Source: Pirellulaceae bacterium
GTDB taxonomy: Bacteria; Planctomycetota; Planctomycetia; Pirellulales; Pirellulaceae
DNA: 45,713 nucleotides
Assembly (NCBI GenBank): GCA_028289675.1
Contig: JANQOL010000815.1
Location: 1-45,713, forward strand
Direction: 5' to 3'
The notes under the pieces are model-generated. The model saw only the letters and a program-made list of their open reading frames with translations. It did not search any database and was not told the origin of the DNA. Each line of letters opens with the position of its first letter. Position 1 is the first letter of the stretch. The position numbers were made by a program, and so were the translations under genes. This document shows, piece by piece, positions 21,199 to 29,202 of this stretch.

Positions 21199-21846
21199 AT
21201 GCCAGGTTATATAGGACAAATCTCGCTCTTTGCTGGATCATTTGCGCCGCGTGGTTGGTTGCTGTGCGATGGCCAACTGCTAAGCGTTCAGCAGTATCCA
21301 TACTTGTTCATCGTGACTCAATTTATCTATGGTGGTTCTCCCAAAGACCACAAGTTCAAGATACCCGACCTGCGTGGCCGCGCCGCAATGCACTCCGGAG
21401 CAGGCCCGGGACTGCAGCCCAAAACACTGGGCCAGCAGGGTGGGCAGGAATCCGTCCCGCTCAAGGAGAAACACCTGGCTCACCACAAGCATAGCACTCG
21501 AGTTGACGTCACGGCCACAATCAATGCGTCTACTGAGCAAGGAGATGAGTCCGACCCCAAAGACAGGGCACTGTCCAAAGCGAAAATCTATCTCAACAAT
21601 ATCGCCGCCAGCAGCTTACATCCTGGAACGGTCGCCGGCAGCTACGTGGGAGACATCGCTAACACGGGATCCGGCCAACCGGTACCGAACATGCAGCCTT
21701 ATCTCGTATTAAATTACATGATCTGTGCGCAAGGTCCACTCCCACCATTTTCTTCTGTACCTGAGTTCGGCGACAAAGCCCCTGAGGACATGAGTGTGGA
21801 TGAGTTGTTAGAAGCGGCGGAGACCTTCGCGGCTCAAGACGCATAA
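21199..21846 (+). CDS. Phage tail collar-domain protein (Mdp-type), copy 2
   Basis: 215 residues from ATG 21199, chosen over an upstream in-frame start because MPGYIGQISLF aligns with the paralogues and GAGGAG lies nine bases before it. The collar domain shows FAPRGWLLCDGQLLSVQQYPYLF, QFIYGGSPKDHKFKIPDLRGRAAMH and GQQGGQESVPLKEKHLAHHKH, and ends with NMQPYLVLNYMICAQGPLPP. Unlike the other two copies it carries an acidic C-terminal tail (EFGDKAPEDMSVDELLEAAETF) of about 30 residues, possibly an interaction segment. It lies between copies 1 and 3 in the same orientation, probably in one transcript. Confidence 0.9.
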   Translation: MPGYIGQISLFAGSFAPRGWLLCDGQLLSVQQYPYLFIVTQFIYGGSPKDHKFKIPDLRGRAAMHSGAGPGLQPKTLGQQGGQESVPLKEKHLAHHKHSTRVDVTATINASTEQGDESDPKDRALSKAKIYLNNIAASSLHPGTVAGSYVGDIANTGSGQPVPNMQPYLVLNYMICAQGPLPPFSSVPEFGDKAPEDMSVDELLEAAETFAAQDA

Positions 21847-21996
21847 ACGGCGAATGTCAGATGCAGGCTATGCTAAGCACAATCGTGTGGCCGAAGATTC
21901 CGCAGCAAGATGTTGCCAGGGCCTCTAGCTGAGCCCGCGGTACTGGCCACAGAAGATTCCGGCGACGACGGCCAACCCAAACAGGAGCATCGCACC

Positions 21997-22563
21997 ATGG
22001 AACCCTTTATTGGACAAATCGTTCTGTTCGGCGGCAACTATGCGCCTCGAGGTTGGGCCCTGTGCGACGGCCAGTCGCTGGACATCAACTCGCATTCGGC
22101 CTTGTTCGCGGTTCTAAATTTCACCTATGGCGGTGACCAAAAAACTGGCAAATTCAATCTGCCTGACTTGCGTAGCCGCATTCCCATTCATGCAGGAGCG
22201 GGTCCAAACTTGCAACCCAAAACACTGGGAGAGCAGGGAGGAACGTCTTCTACTTCTCTGAATGTGGCACACCTGCCGTCTCACAACCATGGCTTCTCGT
22301 TTTCGAAGTTTAGCATTCAGGTCGGCACCATCTCAACGATTGCAATGCAAGACGACCCAACCGACAACATGCTGGGTGGAACCAGCGAACCTCTGTATGC
22401 CAAAACGACGCCCACAACTGCCTTGCATGCCGAGTCATTGAAAGTCAGCATCGATGGCCAGATCTTCTACGCTGGAAACGGCACTGCCATGCCCAACGAA
22501 CAACCCTATTTGGCGACAAATTACATCATCGCCACTCAAGGGATTTTCCCGTCTCGACCGTGA
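21997..22563 (+). CDS. Phage tail collar-domain protein (Mdp-type), copy 3
   Basis: 188 residues from ATG 21997, with CAGGAG nine bases upstream; the open frame from 21910 adds a non-homologous leader. Collar motifs are GGNYAPRGWALCDGQSLDINSH, NFTYGGDQKTGKFNLPDLRSRIPIHAG, GEQGGTSSTSLNVAHLPSHNHGF, and the closing NEQPYLATNYIIATQGIFPS. The three copies have clearly diverged in the loop between the HxH motif and the C-terminal NEQPYL block, where receptor or ligand specificity would be expected. No tail sheath, baseplate or tube genes are nearby, so this is not part of a visible phage tail or contractile injection system. Confidence 0.9.
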   Translation: MEPFIGQIVLFGGNYAPRGWALCDGQSLDINSHSALFAVLNFTYGGDQKTGKFNLPDLRSRIPIHAGAGPNLQPKTLGEQGGTSSTSLNVAHLPSHNHGFSFSKFSIQVGTISTIAMQDDPTDNMLGGTSEPLYAKTTPTTALHAESLKVSIDGQIFYAGNGTAMPNEQPYLATNYIIATQGIFPSRP

Positions 22564-22783
22564 GGCGGCTAGCAAGGACCTTGTGCAATGCCGCATTCAG
22601 TAGCCTACACCCCTCTGGGAGGTGCCCGACAATCAGCGGAATACCGCTGAGATTTCCCAAAGATAACGCGCAGAAATCTTGCGTTTGGTCTAGTTCGAAA
22701 GACAATAAAGGCCCGTCCGTTTTGTCGCCCGTCGAAATAGCCGACATCACCAGCAAGATTTAGTTTTTGTACTGAGTTGCATC

Positions 22784-23434
22784 ATGAAGTCTTCGATGAT
22801 TCCCGCCGTTCTTGCATTGCTACTCCTAGGAACCGCAAGTCGGGCGCATGCCGATCTGATCCTGGCACTCCAAGGGACCGTTGGCAGCAACGTTGTCCAA
22901 TACACCGCCTCGGACTCGGTCACCATCGGGATTGCCACCATCGCCGATGACAACTCGGGTGTTTCTCGTGCCCCAGTTGCTGGAATCTGGAACGACGACT
23001 TTGATGAGAACCTGGGGAACTTCCTCAGGAATGGCATGGACACATCGATGAACGACGATCTGGCACTGACGGGCGGAGGCATCTCTTATCGCCGGAATGG
23101 AGTTGAGTTTGCTGTGCTGAATACCATCGACCTGGATGGCTCCAACTCCTCGGGTGGCGACGATGTCGAACTGGATCCTACGGCTTCCGTTGATTACCCG
23201 GCGCTCACTATCGGAGATGTCCTTTCCTGGGAAGGCAGCGGTACCTTTACACTCGAAGACGGCGAGACCTTCGATACCCTGTTTGTTCAAACCGGAACCT
23301 TCACCGAATCCATCGATGGTGGTAACTTTGTCCTACAGATCTCGTTGGCGGCTATTCCCGAACCCAGTTCTGCTCTCTTACTGGCCAGCGTTGTATCGAT
23401 GCTCGGCTTCTATCGTCGTCGGGCCAATGCCTAG
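22784..23434 (+). CDS. PEP-CTERM sorted secreted protein
   Basis: 216 residues with an N-terminal signal peptide (MKSSMIPAVLALLLLGTASRAHA) and a C-terminal sorting signal. The sorting signal is IPEPSSALLLA, a hydrophobic stretch, and the basic tail FYRRRANA. Such proteins are processed by an exosortase (EpsH type) and released to the cell surface or matrix. The central part is acidic, rich in Asp, Gly and Ser, predicted beta-rich, and does not match a named family. It follows the collar cluster by 220 bases in the same direction and may or may not be cotranscribed. The 22564-22783 gap contains no recognisable element. Confidence 0.88.
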   Translation: MKSSMIPAVLALLLLGTASRAHADLILALQGTVGSNVVQYTASDSVTIGIATIADDNSGVSRAPVAGIWNDDFDENLGNFLRNGMDTSMNDDLALTGGGISYRRNGVEFAVLNTIDLDGSNSSGGDDVELDPTASVDYPALTIGDVLSWEGSGTFTLEDGETFDTLFVQTGTFTESIDGGNFVLQISLAAIPEPSSALLLASVVSMLGFYRRRANA

Positions 23435-23444
23435 GCGGTGTCTC

Positions 23445-23724
23445 TTAAGTGATTACTTGAGCTTGCGCGTCAGTGACGATTCCCTCCAGGACAGCGATGT
23501 ACTTGGTGAATCGCTGCCGTCCCAACGAAGTGAACCAGTGCATGGTCTGGGGGCGTGAACCGGTGTTCCCTTTCCAGGTTTCCACCAAATCTGCGTCGCT
23601 CAAAACGCCCAAGTGACGACTCAGATTTCCGTCGGTCAACGAGCCGCTTCAGGTCGTTGAACAGCAAGCTTTGCGAATTCGCAGCCGGGGAAGCCAATGG
23701 CGAACGGACACAGTCTTCAACCAA
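23445..23724 (-). pseudogene. Winged-helix transcriptional regulator, frameshifted remnant
   Basis: Two minus-strand frames together resemble the winged-helix regulator family with an LTDGNLS recognition helix (ArsR/HTH_34-like). One frame (to about 23645) gives ANSQSLLFNDLKRL. The other (from 23639) gives TDGNLSRHLGVLSDADLV, then KGNTGSRPQTMHWFTSLGRQRFTKYI. They join only if a one-base shift is introduced around 23634-23646, between LKRL and LTDG. The start codon of the joined protein is unclear. Either the gene is inactivated, or the sequence has an indel. A DNA-binding regulator here could have controlled the adjacent glycosyltransferase gene. Confidence 0.55.
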
Positions 23725-23747
23725 CGTGATGTTGAGTGAGGATCGAA

Positions 23748-24254
23748 CTACTTATCCTCGGCAACGTGAAAAACCAGAATCGAGTAACCAATGCGGTCGA
23801 CTGGGGCCTGATCACGGAGCCATTCGATGGCGTTGTTTCCGTCGGCAACCAAATGAGCTCGGCGGAGTTCAGTCACGCTAACGGCATACCAACCCTCGGG
23901 AAGAGACACCGCCCCGCTGGCATCATCAGATGCGGCCACGCCTTTGAAGTGGATCCCCATGGACTCGCGATCAATCAGGCCGAAGTAGAGGTAAGAAAAA
24001 GGCTTGGCATGCTCGTGGTTGGCACACCACTCCGCCATTCGATAATGGTCTTGGCCCCAGTCCACGTTTGAATGAAGCAAGTGATGCGGGCCATTGATAG
24101 GGCCACCGATGAAGGTGTTGAAGAAGGACAGGCTGCATGGGTAACGCACAAGTGACTCCACCGTTCCAAGTGCCAGGAGCGACAACGCAATCGTGGCCAT
24201 GATGTATCGGAACAGCACATTGCGATTCGGCACGACGTCATCTCCCAGCAGCAA
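23748..24254 (-). CDS. C-terminal part of GT39-like glycosyltransferase (after frameshift)
   Basis: 168 codons from TTG 24254, overlapping the preceding frame by 17 bases. The product starts with a membrane helix (VLFRYIMATIALSLLALGTVESL). It continues with YPCSLSFFNTFIGGPINGPHHLL, SNVDWGQDHYRMAEW, FSYLYFGLIDRESMGI and a short soluble domain. In planctomycete GT39-like proteins these motifs form the C-terminus of one long polypeptide. Removing one A from the A5 run at 24279-24283 (T5 on the plus strand) fuses this frame smoothly to the upstream one. Translation on its own from TTG seems unlikely to give a working protein. Confidence 0.6.
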   Translation of the reverse strand: MLLGDDVVPNRNVLFRYIMATIALSLLALGTVESLVRYPCSLSFFNTFIGGPINGPHHLLHSNVDWGQDHYRMAEWCANHEHAKPFSYLYFGLIDRESMGIHFKGVAASDDASGAVSLPEGWYAVSVTELRRAHLVADGNNAIEWLRDQAPVDRIGYSILVFHVAEDK

Positions 24255-25653
24255 CGGGCTGACAGACGGAACAGGCTGTTTTTGGCTTCACCAGGCCTCC
24301 CACCCAGATGTAAAGAAACGGAAAGGCCGGAATTAGATAGCGAATTCCCTGATTGATCCCGGTCTGAGAACTAACGAGGCTGATGACGACGAGGAACAAA
24401 AAAAGGTGGAACCACTGAGTGATCCATGACGTCGCCACGCTGAATCTGCGCGACAGCCTGAGCGATGATTGCTCACGTCCTTCGGAGATGAACCGGAGGC
24501 CGATTTTGCCGAAGGAAACCCCGGATTGGCAGCAGCGCAGCAACACCGCCAGCACGTAGCCAGCAGGCGCCTTCACAGCAAAGGCAAACAAATAGTAATA
24601 CCACCAACCACCACGCTGGAACTCGCCGTTCAAGTAGGCCAGCTTGCCGCGTTCGAAATCATACTTTTGAGTATCAATGCCCTGCAGGAAATTGGCGGGG
24701 AAGGGACAAGGAATCCAGCTCACGGGATTAAATGCCAGGATGTTGCCTGGCACCCTGTGAGCATCGATACCGCCAAGTGTCTCACTGATGAACTGAAACT
24801 GACCAAGCGGTCGTAGTGACTTCTCAAAACCATAGCCGGCATTCAGAAGAAAAACGCCGCATGCAATCACCGTGCAGATTTGAGCAAACACGATTTTGGG
24901 GTTGGGCGCGGCTCGACGGCTCGACGGTGTGTCTCGCATCGAATCCGATGTCGGCACAGAAAAGTACCGCTGCAAGAGAATTGCACCGCCTACAAGAAGC
25001 CAGAGCGGAATGAGGATGATCCAGATAGACTTAGTCAGCATTGCCAATGCTAGGCCGACCCCCGCCACATAACACTGCTTCCACTCCAAGGTTGTGGTCC
25101 AGAGCCAAAAGGCATACGACGCAAATACGCCCGTCGAAGCCGCCGCGACATCTGTCGTTACCAAACAGCCGTGGCCCAGGATGTTGGGGCAGACCGTCCA
25201 CATGACCATTGAGAAGAGACCAGCGGCAGGCCCATATAGCTTGGAGCCCCATAGGTAGCACACCACGCCGCCGAGAAGAACGAAGGGGATGCAGGTCAGT
25301 CGAGACAGAAAAACGAGTTGGCGTATCTCGGACGCGTTCTCGAACAAAAACATGCGTCCCAGAACGAACTCATTTCGCGAATAGGGTGTTTCGCCGAGGC
25401 GGCTTGAATATTCGAGTGATGGCTGGAGCGGGAGGATTGGAAGCGTGGCCAACATTCTCACGAGAGGTGGATTAACGCGGTACGCATCAAACGTCCCATG
25501 TCTCCAGTGAGTAATTCCTGAAGCGATATGGGCGGGCTCATCCTCCGTGGGGCTGTACTCGTAAGATAAGCCGCATAGCAAGATCGCCTGAACCGCACAG
25601 CAGAGCGTGGCGAGAATCGTTGGCCAAAGCGGTTTGCGCCTGCCCGTCATCAA
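24238..25653 (-). CDS. GT39-like membrane glycosyltransferase, N-terminal part
   Basis: 471 codons from ATG 25653. The product is a polytopic membrane protein of the ArnT/PMT (GT39/GT-C) type. The first helix is followed by the periplasmic acidic motif YSPTEDEPAHIASG, where GT-C enzymes have their catalytic Asp/Glu. RVNPPLVRMLATLP and RLTCIPFVLLGGVVCYLWGSKLYG come next, then GCLVTTDVAAASTGVFAS (second acidic motif) and many further hydrophobic segments. The frame ends abruptly after FPFLYIWVGGLVKPKTACSV. The natural C-terminus continues in the other frame (23748-24254), so the gene is split by a one-base indel. The intact protein would transfer a sugar from a polyprenyl-phosphate donor outside the membrane; the acceptor is unknown. 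Confidence 0.82.
   Translation of the reverse strand: MMTGRRKPLWPTILATLCCAVQAILLCGLSYEYSPTEDEPAHIASGITHWRHGTFDAYRVNPPLVRMLATLPILPLQPSLEYSSRLGETPYSRNEFVLGRMFLFENASEIRQLVFLSRLTCIPFVLLGGVVCYLWGSKLYGPAAGLFSMVMWTVCPNILGHGCLVTTDVAAASTGVFASYAFWLWTTTLEWKQCYVAGVGLALAMLTKSIWIILIPLWLLVGGAILLQRYFSVPTSDSMRDTPSSRRAAPNPKIVFAQICTVIACGVFLLNAGYGFEKSLRPLGQFQFISETLGGIDAHRVPGNILAFNPVSWIPCPFPANFLQGIDTQKYDFERGKLAYLNGEFQRGGWWYYYLFAFAVKAPAGYVLAVLLRCCQSGVSFGKIGLRFISEGREQSSLRLSRRFSVATSWITQWFHLFLFLVVISLVSSQTGINQGIRYLIPAFPFLYIWVGGLVKPKTACSVCQPVAAGR
24279..24283 (-). other. A5 homopolymer at the glycosyltransferase frameshift
   Basis: On the coding strand the sequence reads GTG AAG CCA AAA ACA GCC. Dropping one A gives CCA AAA CAG CCT GTT and continues into the downstream frame (QPVPSVSPLLLGDD). 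This is the likely point of the indel, a sequencing error, or a slippage site. Confidence 0.55.
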
Positions 25654-25744
25654 CTGCTCAAGTTACAACGGAGACGGTCGGAATGAGTGGCAAGCCGGTT
25701 TGATGCCGTCGTTTGAGAGAGCGATGTCACGGAAAGTAGCCCAC

Positions 25745-27517
25745 TTACGATGAGTCACGGCTTCGAAACGTCACGTCGACGAAACCGGTCAGCCGCGTAC
25801 CGTCGCCCGCAGTGGCTTGCAATTCGATACGAGATTTTTTGGGACGCGCTGTTTCATCAGTGAGTGGTGCCAAAGTCAAGTCGACGTAGCCGATTTTGGC
25901 GGATTCTTCCCCGGCATTCTCGGTCGATGTCGCCACGGCCTGGAGCCATTCGTTGGTTGAGACTACGCCCAGATCTGTAGCGCTTTTTACTGAGGCGCCA
26001 TGCGAAACCCAAATCCTTTTTGAGCCAGCTGGAGATAAGTCGCGATCGACATCAAACATGACAAAAGCTGGGAAACACATGAGTCGCTCGCTGTCGAAGA
26101 CCGAGATTTCGATCGACGACACGGGTTCCTCTTCGCAACTGGACAGTACCGGGAGCTTGAATTGAAAGGGCAATTTCCCTTGACGTGCCAGTTGTTCGTC
26201 CGTAACCGCGAGTCCAAACAGATAAGTTCTCTCAATTTCGTTCTTGTGACCAGGAACAGGCGCGTCTGTGGCTGAAATCTCTTTGATTGCCAAGCCGGAG
26301 TCGGGTGGGGCTACGCCCAATCCACGAATCCAACGAGGACTCGTCAATTGCTCTCTCGTCCGCACGTATAGTTCTTGCGTGCCCGCCTGTCCCAAATCAA
26401 GATCCAGCTGACGGGAACTCGACACGATTCGAGGGACGGGGTCCGCGTCGCCGATCATCGTAATTTCCGACTTGAAGGGCCGCATTGACCCTCCCGAGGC
26501 ATTGCCCACAAACGCGACCACGGTCGCCAGACTATGGCCGTATTCGGGCACCCTGACTTGCACCGGAACGGACATCGAAGAGTTCGGCTCGATGACTCGA
26601 CTCGTGGGCAGCTCGACCGCCGTACACTGACAACTCGAATCAACTCGAATCAGAGTGAGCGGCTCCGGTCCGTCGTTGGTAATTTGCAACTCCACTGGGC
26701 ATTCGCCATCCGTGTAGCCCGCAGATTGCTTTGAGACAATCAGGCTGGCGGGAGTCAGGTGAACGAGTTGCGCGGGTGTTGAGTCTCGAGTACAGCCCGC
26801 CACGACAATTGTCATTGCCAGCATCGCTGCGACTGCATTACTCAACTCCTGCCGTTTCCTTACTCGCAAAAGCCCCAGGATCTTGTACTTCGAAGCCAAT
26901 CTCCGAATCAAAAGAATGGCCAGGATCGAGAGAGCAGCACCCAACAAAGCAGTTCTTTGGTGAGTTATCAGCCACAGACGGGCATATGCTAAACGACTGC
27001 GAGTCACATGCATGGCGTAACCACCCCATCGATAGTCACGCTCGAAGACGGATTGCTTGACCCAACCACCGCGCGGGAAGTCAAAGATGAGCAAACTACC
27101 ATTCTCGCTGCCCGCCAAAACCACGTAATGCGGGCCACGCGCGGTGACGACGGGCAGGATGGCTGGGTGAGATCTGGAGGAGGGTGGTAGAGCGCGCCAC
27201 TTGGCAACTAGCGGCTTGAACCCCAACACACCAGCACCCTCTGCGAGCTCCGCGAGTGATGAACCCTTTTCAACGTCTTTCACGTCGAGACAATTCTCGA
27301 TGTGATCAAAACTGACAGGCTCTTCCAAAAGCAGCGATGAGATCTGCAAGGCAACGGCCCCACAATTGCCAATCAATCGCTCTTGTTCGTCCCGCTCAGA
27401 GGCAACCTCCAACGTCTGTTCTTGAAAGCGATCAAAAGGCCGTGTTTCACCACGCACCGCGGCGCAGCTACCCAGCCACACTAAAACGCATTGGAAAACA
27501 AACGCAAGCAACTTCAT
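25745..27517 (-). CDS. Membrane-anchored C39-type peptidase fused to DUF1573 domain
   Basis: About 590 residues from ATG 27517 (GTGA ribosome-like site just upstream; GTG 27523 also possible). After a signal peptide, residues 38-168 form a C39-like cysteine peptidase domain: Cys52 in IGNCGAVALQ, His130 in GPHYVVLAG and Asp146 in LLIFDFPRGGW complete the triad. Two hydrophobic segments (about 184-204 and 228-242) flank a basic loop (RVRKRQ). A DUF1573 Ig-like domain follows (ECPVELQITNDGPEPLTLIRVDSSCQC), then a long beta-rich C-terminus. Topology suggests both soluble domains face outside. C39 peptidases normally cut double-glycine leaders of bacteriocins inside ABC transporters; none is present here. 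It is last in a three-gene operon after a Cys-rich secreted protein, a possible substrate. Confidence 0.82.
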   Translation of the reverse strand: MKLLAFVFQCVLVWLGSCAAVRGETRPFDRFQEQTLEVASERDEQERLIGNCGAVALQISSLLLEEPVSFDHIENCLDVKDVEKGSSLAELAEGAGVLGFKPLVAKWRALPPSSRSHPAILPVVTARGPHYVVLAGSENGSLLIFDFPRGGWVKQSVFERDYRWGGYAMHVTRSRLAYARLWLITHQRTALLGAALSILAILLIRRLASKYKILGLLRVRKRQELSNAVAAMLAMTIVVAGCTRDSTPAQLVHLTPASLIVSKQSAGYTDGECPVELQITNDGPEPLTLIRVDSSCQCTAVELPTSRVIEPNSSMSVPVQVRVPEYGHSLATVVAFVGNASGGSMRPFKSEITMIGDADPVPRIVSSSRQLDLDLGQAGTQELYVRTREQLTSPRWIRGLGVAPPDSGLAIKEISATDAPVPGHKNEIERTYLFGLAVTDEQLARQGKLPFQFKLPVLSSCEEEPVSSIEISVFDSERLMCFPAFVMFDVDRDLSPAGSKRIWVSHGASVKSATDLGVVSTNEWLQAVATSTENAGEESAKIGYVDLTLAPLTDETARPKKSRIELQATAGDGTRLTGFVDVTFRSRDSS

Positions 27518-27625
27518 TTTCACCAGACATCATCAAGGCGCGAATGCAACAGCCCGTGCAACGGGCGGCCGCGCTCACCCGTTACGAACAAAAGCTTTCA
27601 CGAAGACCAACTCTTTAATGGACTA

Positions 27626-28057
27626 CTATTCGTCAGGGCAATCGGCTTCTGTGCTCTGAGTGCTGCCATAGATATATCTTGTGGTGGAGTTACACGCGTT
27701 CGCTTGACACCCTACCTTGCAGTCAGTGCCTGGCGTGCAGAAGGAAACCTTGGACCCGGGACACTGTTTGGAGCACGTCGCACATTCGTACGCCTCGTAT
27801 CCTTCCGGACCGGACGCGAAATAGTCGCACCTATATTCGGTAGCAGAGCACAAATACTTGGTGGTTCCCAAGCAATCCGTGGCGCAACCTTCTCCCTGCG
27901 AAACAGCCACGTAGCATTCCGCGTAACTAAGGGTGCACAGTCCATGAATGTTGGCGGCTTCGGCGAGTCCCACCTCGTTGCCACGCGGTGACGCGACCAG
28001 TCCAGTCAACAACACCGGAATCGCTAGAGCGATAGCATTCTTAGAGATCCAAGACAT
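27626..28057 (-). CDS. Secreted cysteine-rich protein of unknown family
   Basis: 143 residues from ATG 28057, fixed by a strong ribosome site (GGAGGAG, 28071-28065, seven bases before the start). An N-terminal hydrophobic signal (SKNAIALAIPVLLTGLVA) precedes a mature part with 14 cysteines in about 100 residues, with spacings such as CATDC, ECATCSKQC and CKVGCQANAC. An even number of cysteines in an exported protein suggests disulfide pairing or metal binding. There is no double-glycine cleavage motif. It lies 29 bases after the LolA-like gene and 108 bases before the C39-DUF1573 gene, so the three are probably cotranscribed. I do not recognise the family; it could be a small toxin-like, adhesive or envelope-stress protein. 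Confidence 0.8.
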   Translation of the reverse strand: MSWISKNAIALAIPVLLTGLVASPRGNEVGLAEAANIHGLCTLSYAECYVAVSQGEGCATDCLGTTKYLCSATEYRCDYFASGPEGYEAYECATCSKQCPGSKVSFCTPGTDCKVGCQANACNSTTRYIYGSTQSTEADCPDE

Positions 28058-28064
28058 CAGTGTG

Positions 28065-28071
28065 CTCCTCC
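28065..28071 (-). promoter_or_regulatory. Strong ribosome-binding site of the cysteine-rich protein gene
   Basis: GGAGGAG on the minus strand, seven bases before ATG 28057. It decides this start over the longer frame beginning at 28102 and suggests high translation of the cysteine-rich protein. Confidence 0.7.
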
Positions 28072-28086
28072 GAAAAAGTAACTGGG

Positions 28087-29202
28087 TTACTCCGAACGCC
28101 ACTTGCGTGCGAAGAAAAAGTACGTGACCACGGCACCCAACAACACGAAGTTGAGCGCCAAAAAAACAGTGCGAAAACGTCCACTAGAGCTTCCTGCTTT
28201 CGCGGCCAGCTGTCGTGCCCTCAAGTCAACGGCATGGGCGCCACCCTTGATCGAAACCCGTCCCATACCCTCGGCCGTTACGTCGACGACCGTTGTCCCA
28301 CTGGGAACGTGAGGGTTGAATAGGACCGGCTCGAGATCTTTGTTGATCTCAACAGTAAGCACCTCAAGAGAATAGCTGGACTGGTTGACTTCATCCGGGT
28401 CTGATTCTGAACGACCCTTCTGTGTGAACTGGCACTTGCGTGGGAACCAGACTTGTTTTCCGCTTGCGTGATCCAGGCACTGCTGAAACTGTTGGCAGTC
28501 CCATTCCAGCGACCAATTGCGATGGGAGGGGAACTCTAGTTTCGATTTCTCGGAGAATTCGACGACCAGCAGTGTTGGCAAGAACCCGTGATCTGCATCC
28601 AATCTGGCTCGAATGGAATACTCCACTTCGGCCGAGCCGGCAGTAACGGCAATGGGATTGATGATTATCTCATTTCCGCTTGCTCCGCTAACTTGCTGAA
28701 TGGGTAACGGTGGCTGAGCGTTCAACAGCTTGACCAGCGAGCCCTTTGATGGAAAACTCCTCGAAAGATCTGAAACCTTCGCTCCAATCGCGTATTCAGG
28801 GCTGACTAGTGGCTCGGGGCGATCATCTCGGATTTCGAGAGTTCCGAAGTCGATCTTGCCGCCGGCGGTGGGATCTGAAGACAAGTAATAAAGAAATGCC
28901 TGCTTGCCGTCTGAGCAGGTCACTGTCTCTTCGGCTGGCTCGCCCGACACCGCACTCGGAGTTGTCGCATAGTGCCACTTGATGCCGTCTCTGGCATAAA
29001 CGCAGGACTTAGACGCGGTGCGGCCACCATCATCCGTGAAACGCTCTTCGTACTCGACGTACAGCGTTCCTATGGATGTAACCGTCTCGCTGTAGCCCGC
29101 AGAAAGTTCTTCAACCGTGTAGTCGGCTGCCCGGCTGGCGCTGCAACTGCAGAACACAACGAACGCCGCCAAGCAATTCTTCCAGAAAACAAGTCGCTTC
29201 AC
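28087..29202 (-). CDS. LolA-like secreted protein with C-terminal membrane anchor
   Basis: 371 residues from GTG 29202, which has GGAG six bases upstream; a TTG at 29208 is too close to that site. A signal peptide (KRLVFWKNCLAAFVVFCSCSASRAA) is followed by a domain resembling outer-membrane lipoprotein-sorting (LolA/LolB superfamily) proteins: YTVEELSAGYSETVTSIGTLYVEYEER, then beta strands with KSCVYARDGIKWHY. The C-terminus has one membrane helix (TVFLALNFVLLGAVVTYFFF) and a basic tail (RKWRSE), so the LolA-like part should be anchored in the inner membrane facing the periplasm. First gene of the operon with the Cys-rich protein and the C39-DUF1573 protein. A role as chaperone or docking factor for the exported Cys-rich protein is a guess. 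Confidence 0.75.
   Translation of the reverse strand: MKRLVFWKNCLAAFVVFCSCSASRAADYTVEELSAGYSETVTSIGTLYVEYEERFTDDGGRTASKSCVYARDGIKWHYATTPSAVSGEPAEETVTCSDGKQAFLYYLSSDPTAGGKIDFGTLEIRDDRPEPLVSPEYAIGAKVSDLSRSFPSKGSLVKLLNAQPPLPIQQVSGASGNEIIINPIAVTAGSAEVEYSIRARLDADHGFLPTLLVVEFSEKSKLEFPSHRNWSLEWDCQQFQQCLDHASGKQVWFPRKCQFTQKGRSESDPDEVNQSSYSLEVLTVEINKDLEPVLFNPHVPSGTTVVDVTAEGMGRVSIKGGAHAVDLRARQLAAKAGSSSGRFRTVFLALNFVLLGAVVTYFFFARKWRSE

Noticed and set aside
20568..22563. Prophage tail, tailocin or contractile injection system suggested by collar domains
   Set aside because: No sheath, tube, baseplate, lysis, terminase or spike genes are nearby; stand-alone collar proteins are common in bacteria.
26632..26651. 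Tandem CAACTCGAAT direct repeat as a possible regulatory site
   Set aside because: It is a two-copy 10-base repeat inside the C39-DUF1573 coding region, encoding ordinary residues around the DUF1573 strand.
25745..28057. A classical C39-dependent bacteriocin system
   Set aside because: There is no ABC transporter and no double-glycine leader in the cysteine-rich protein, which instead has a Sec-like signal.
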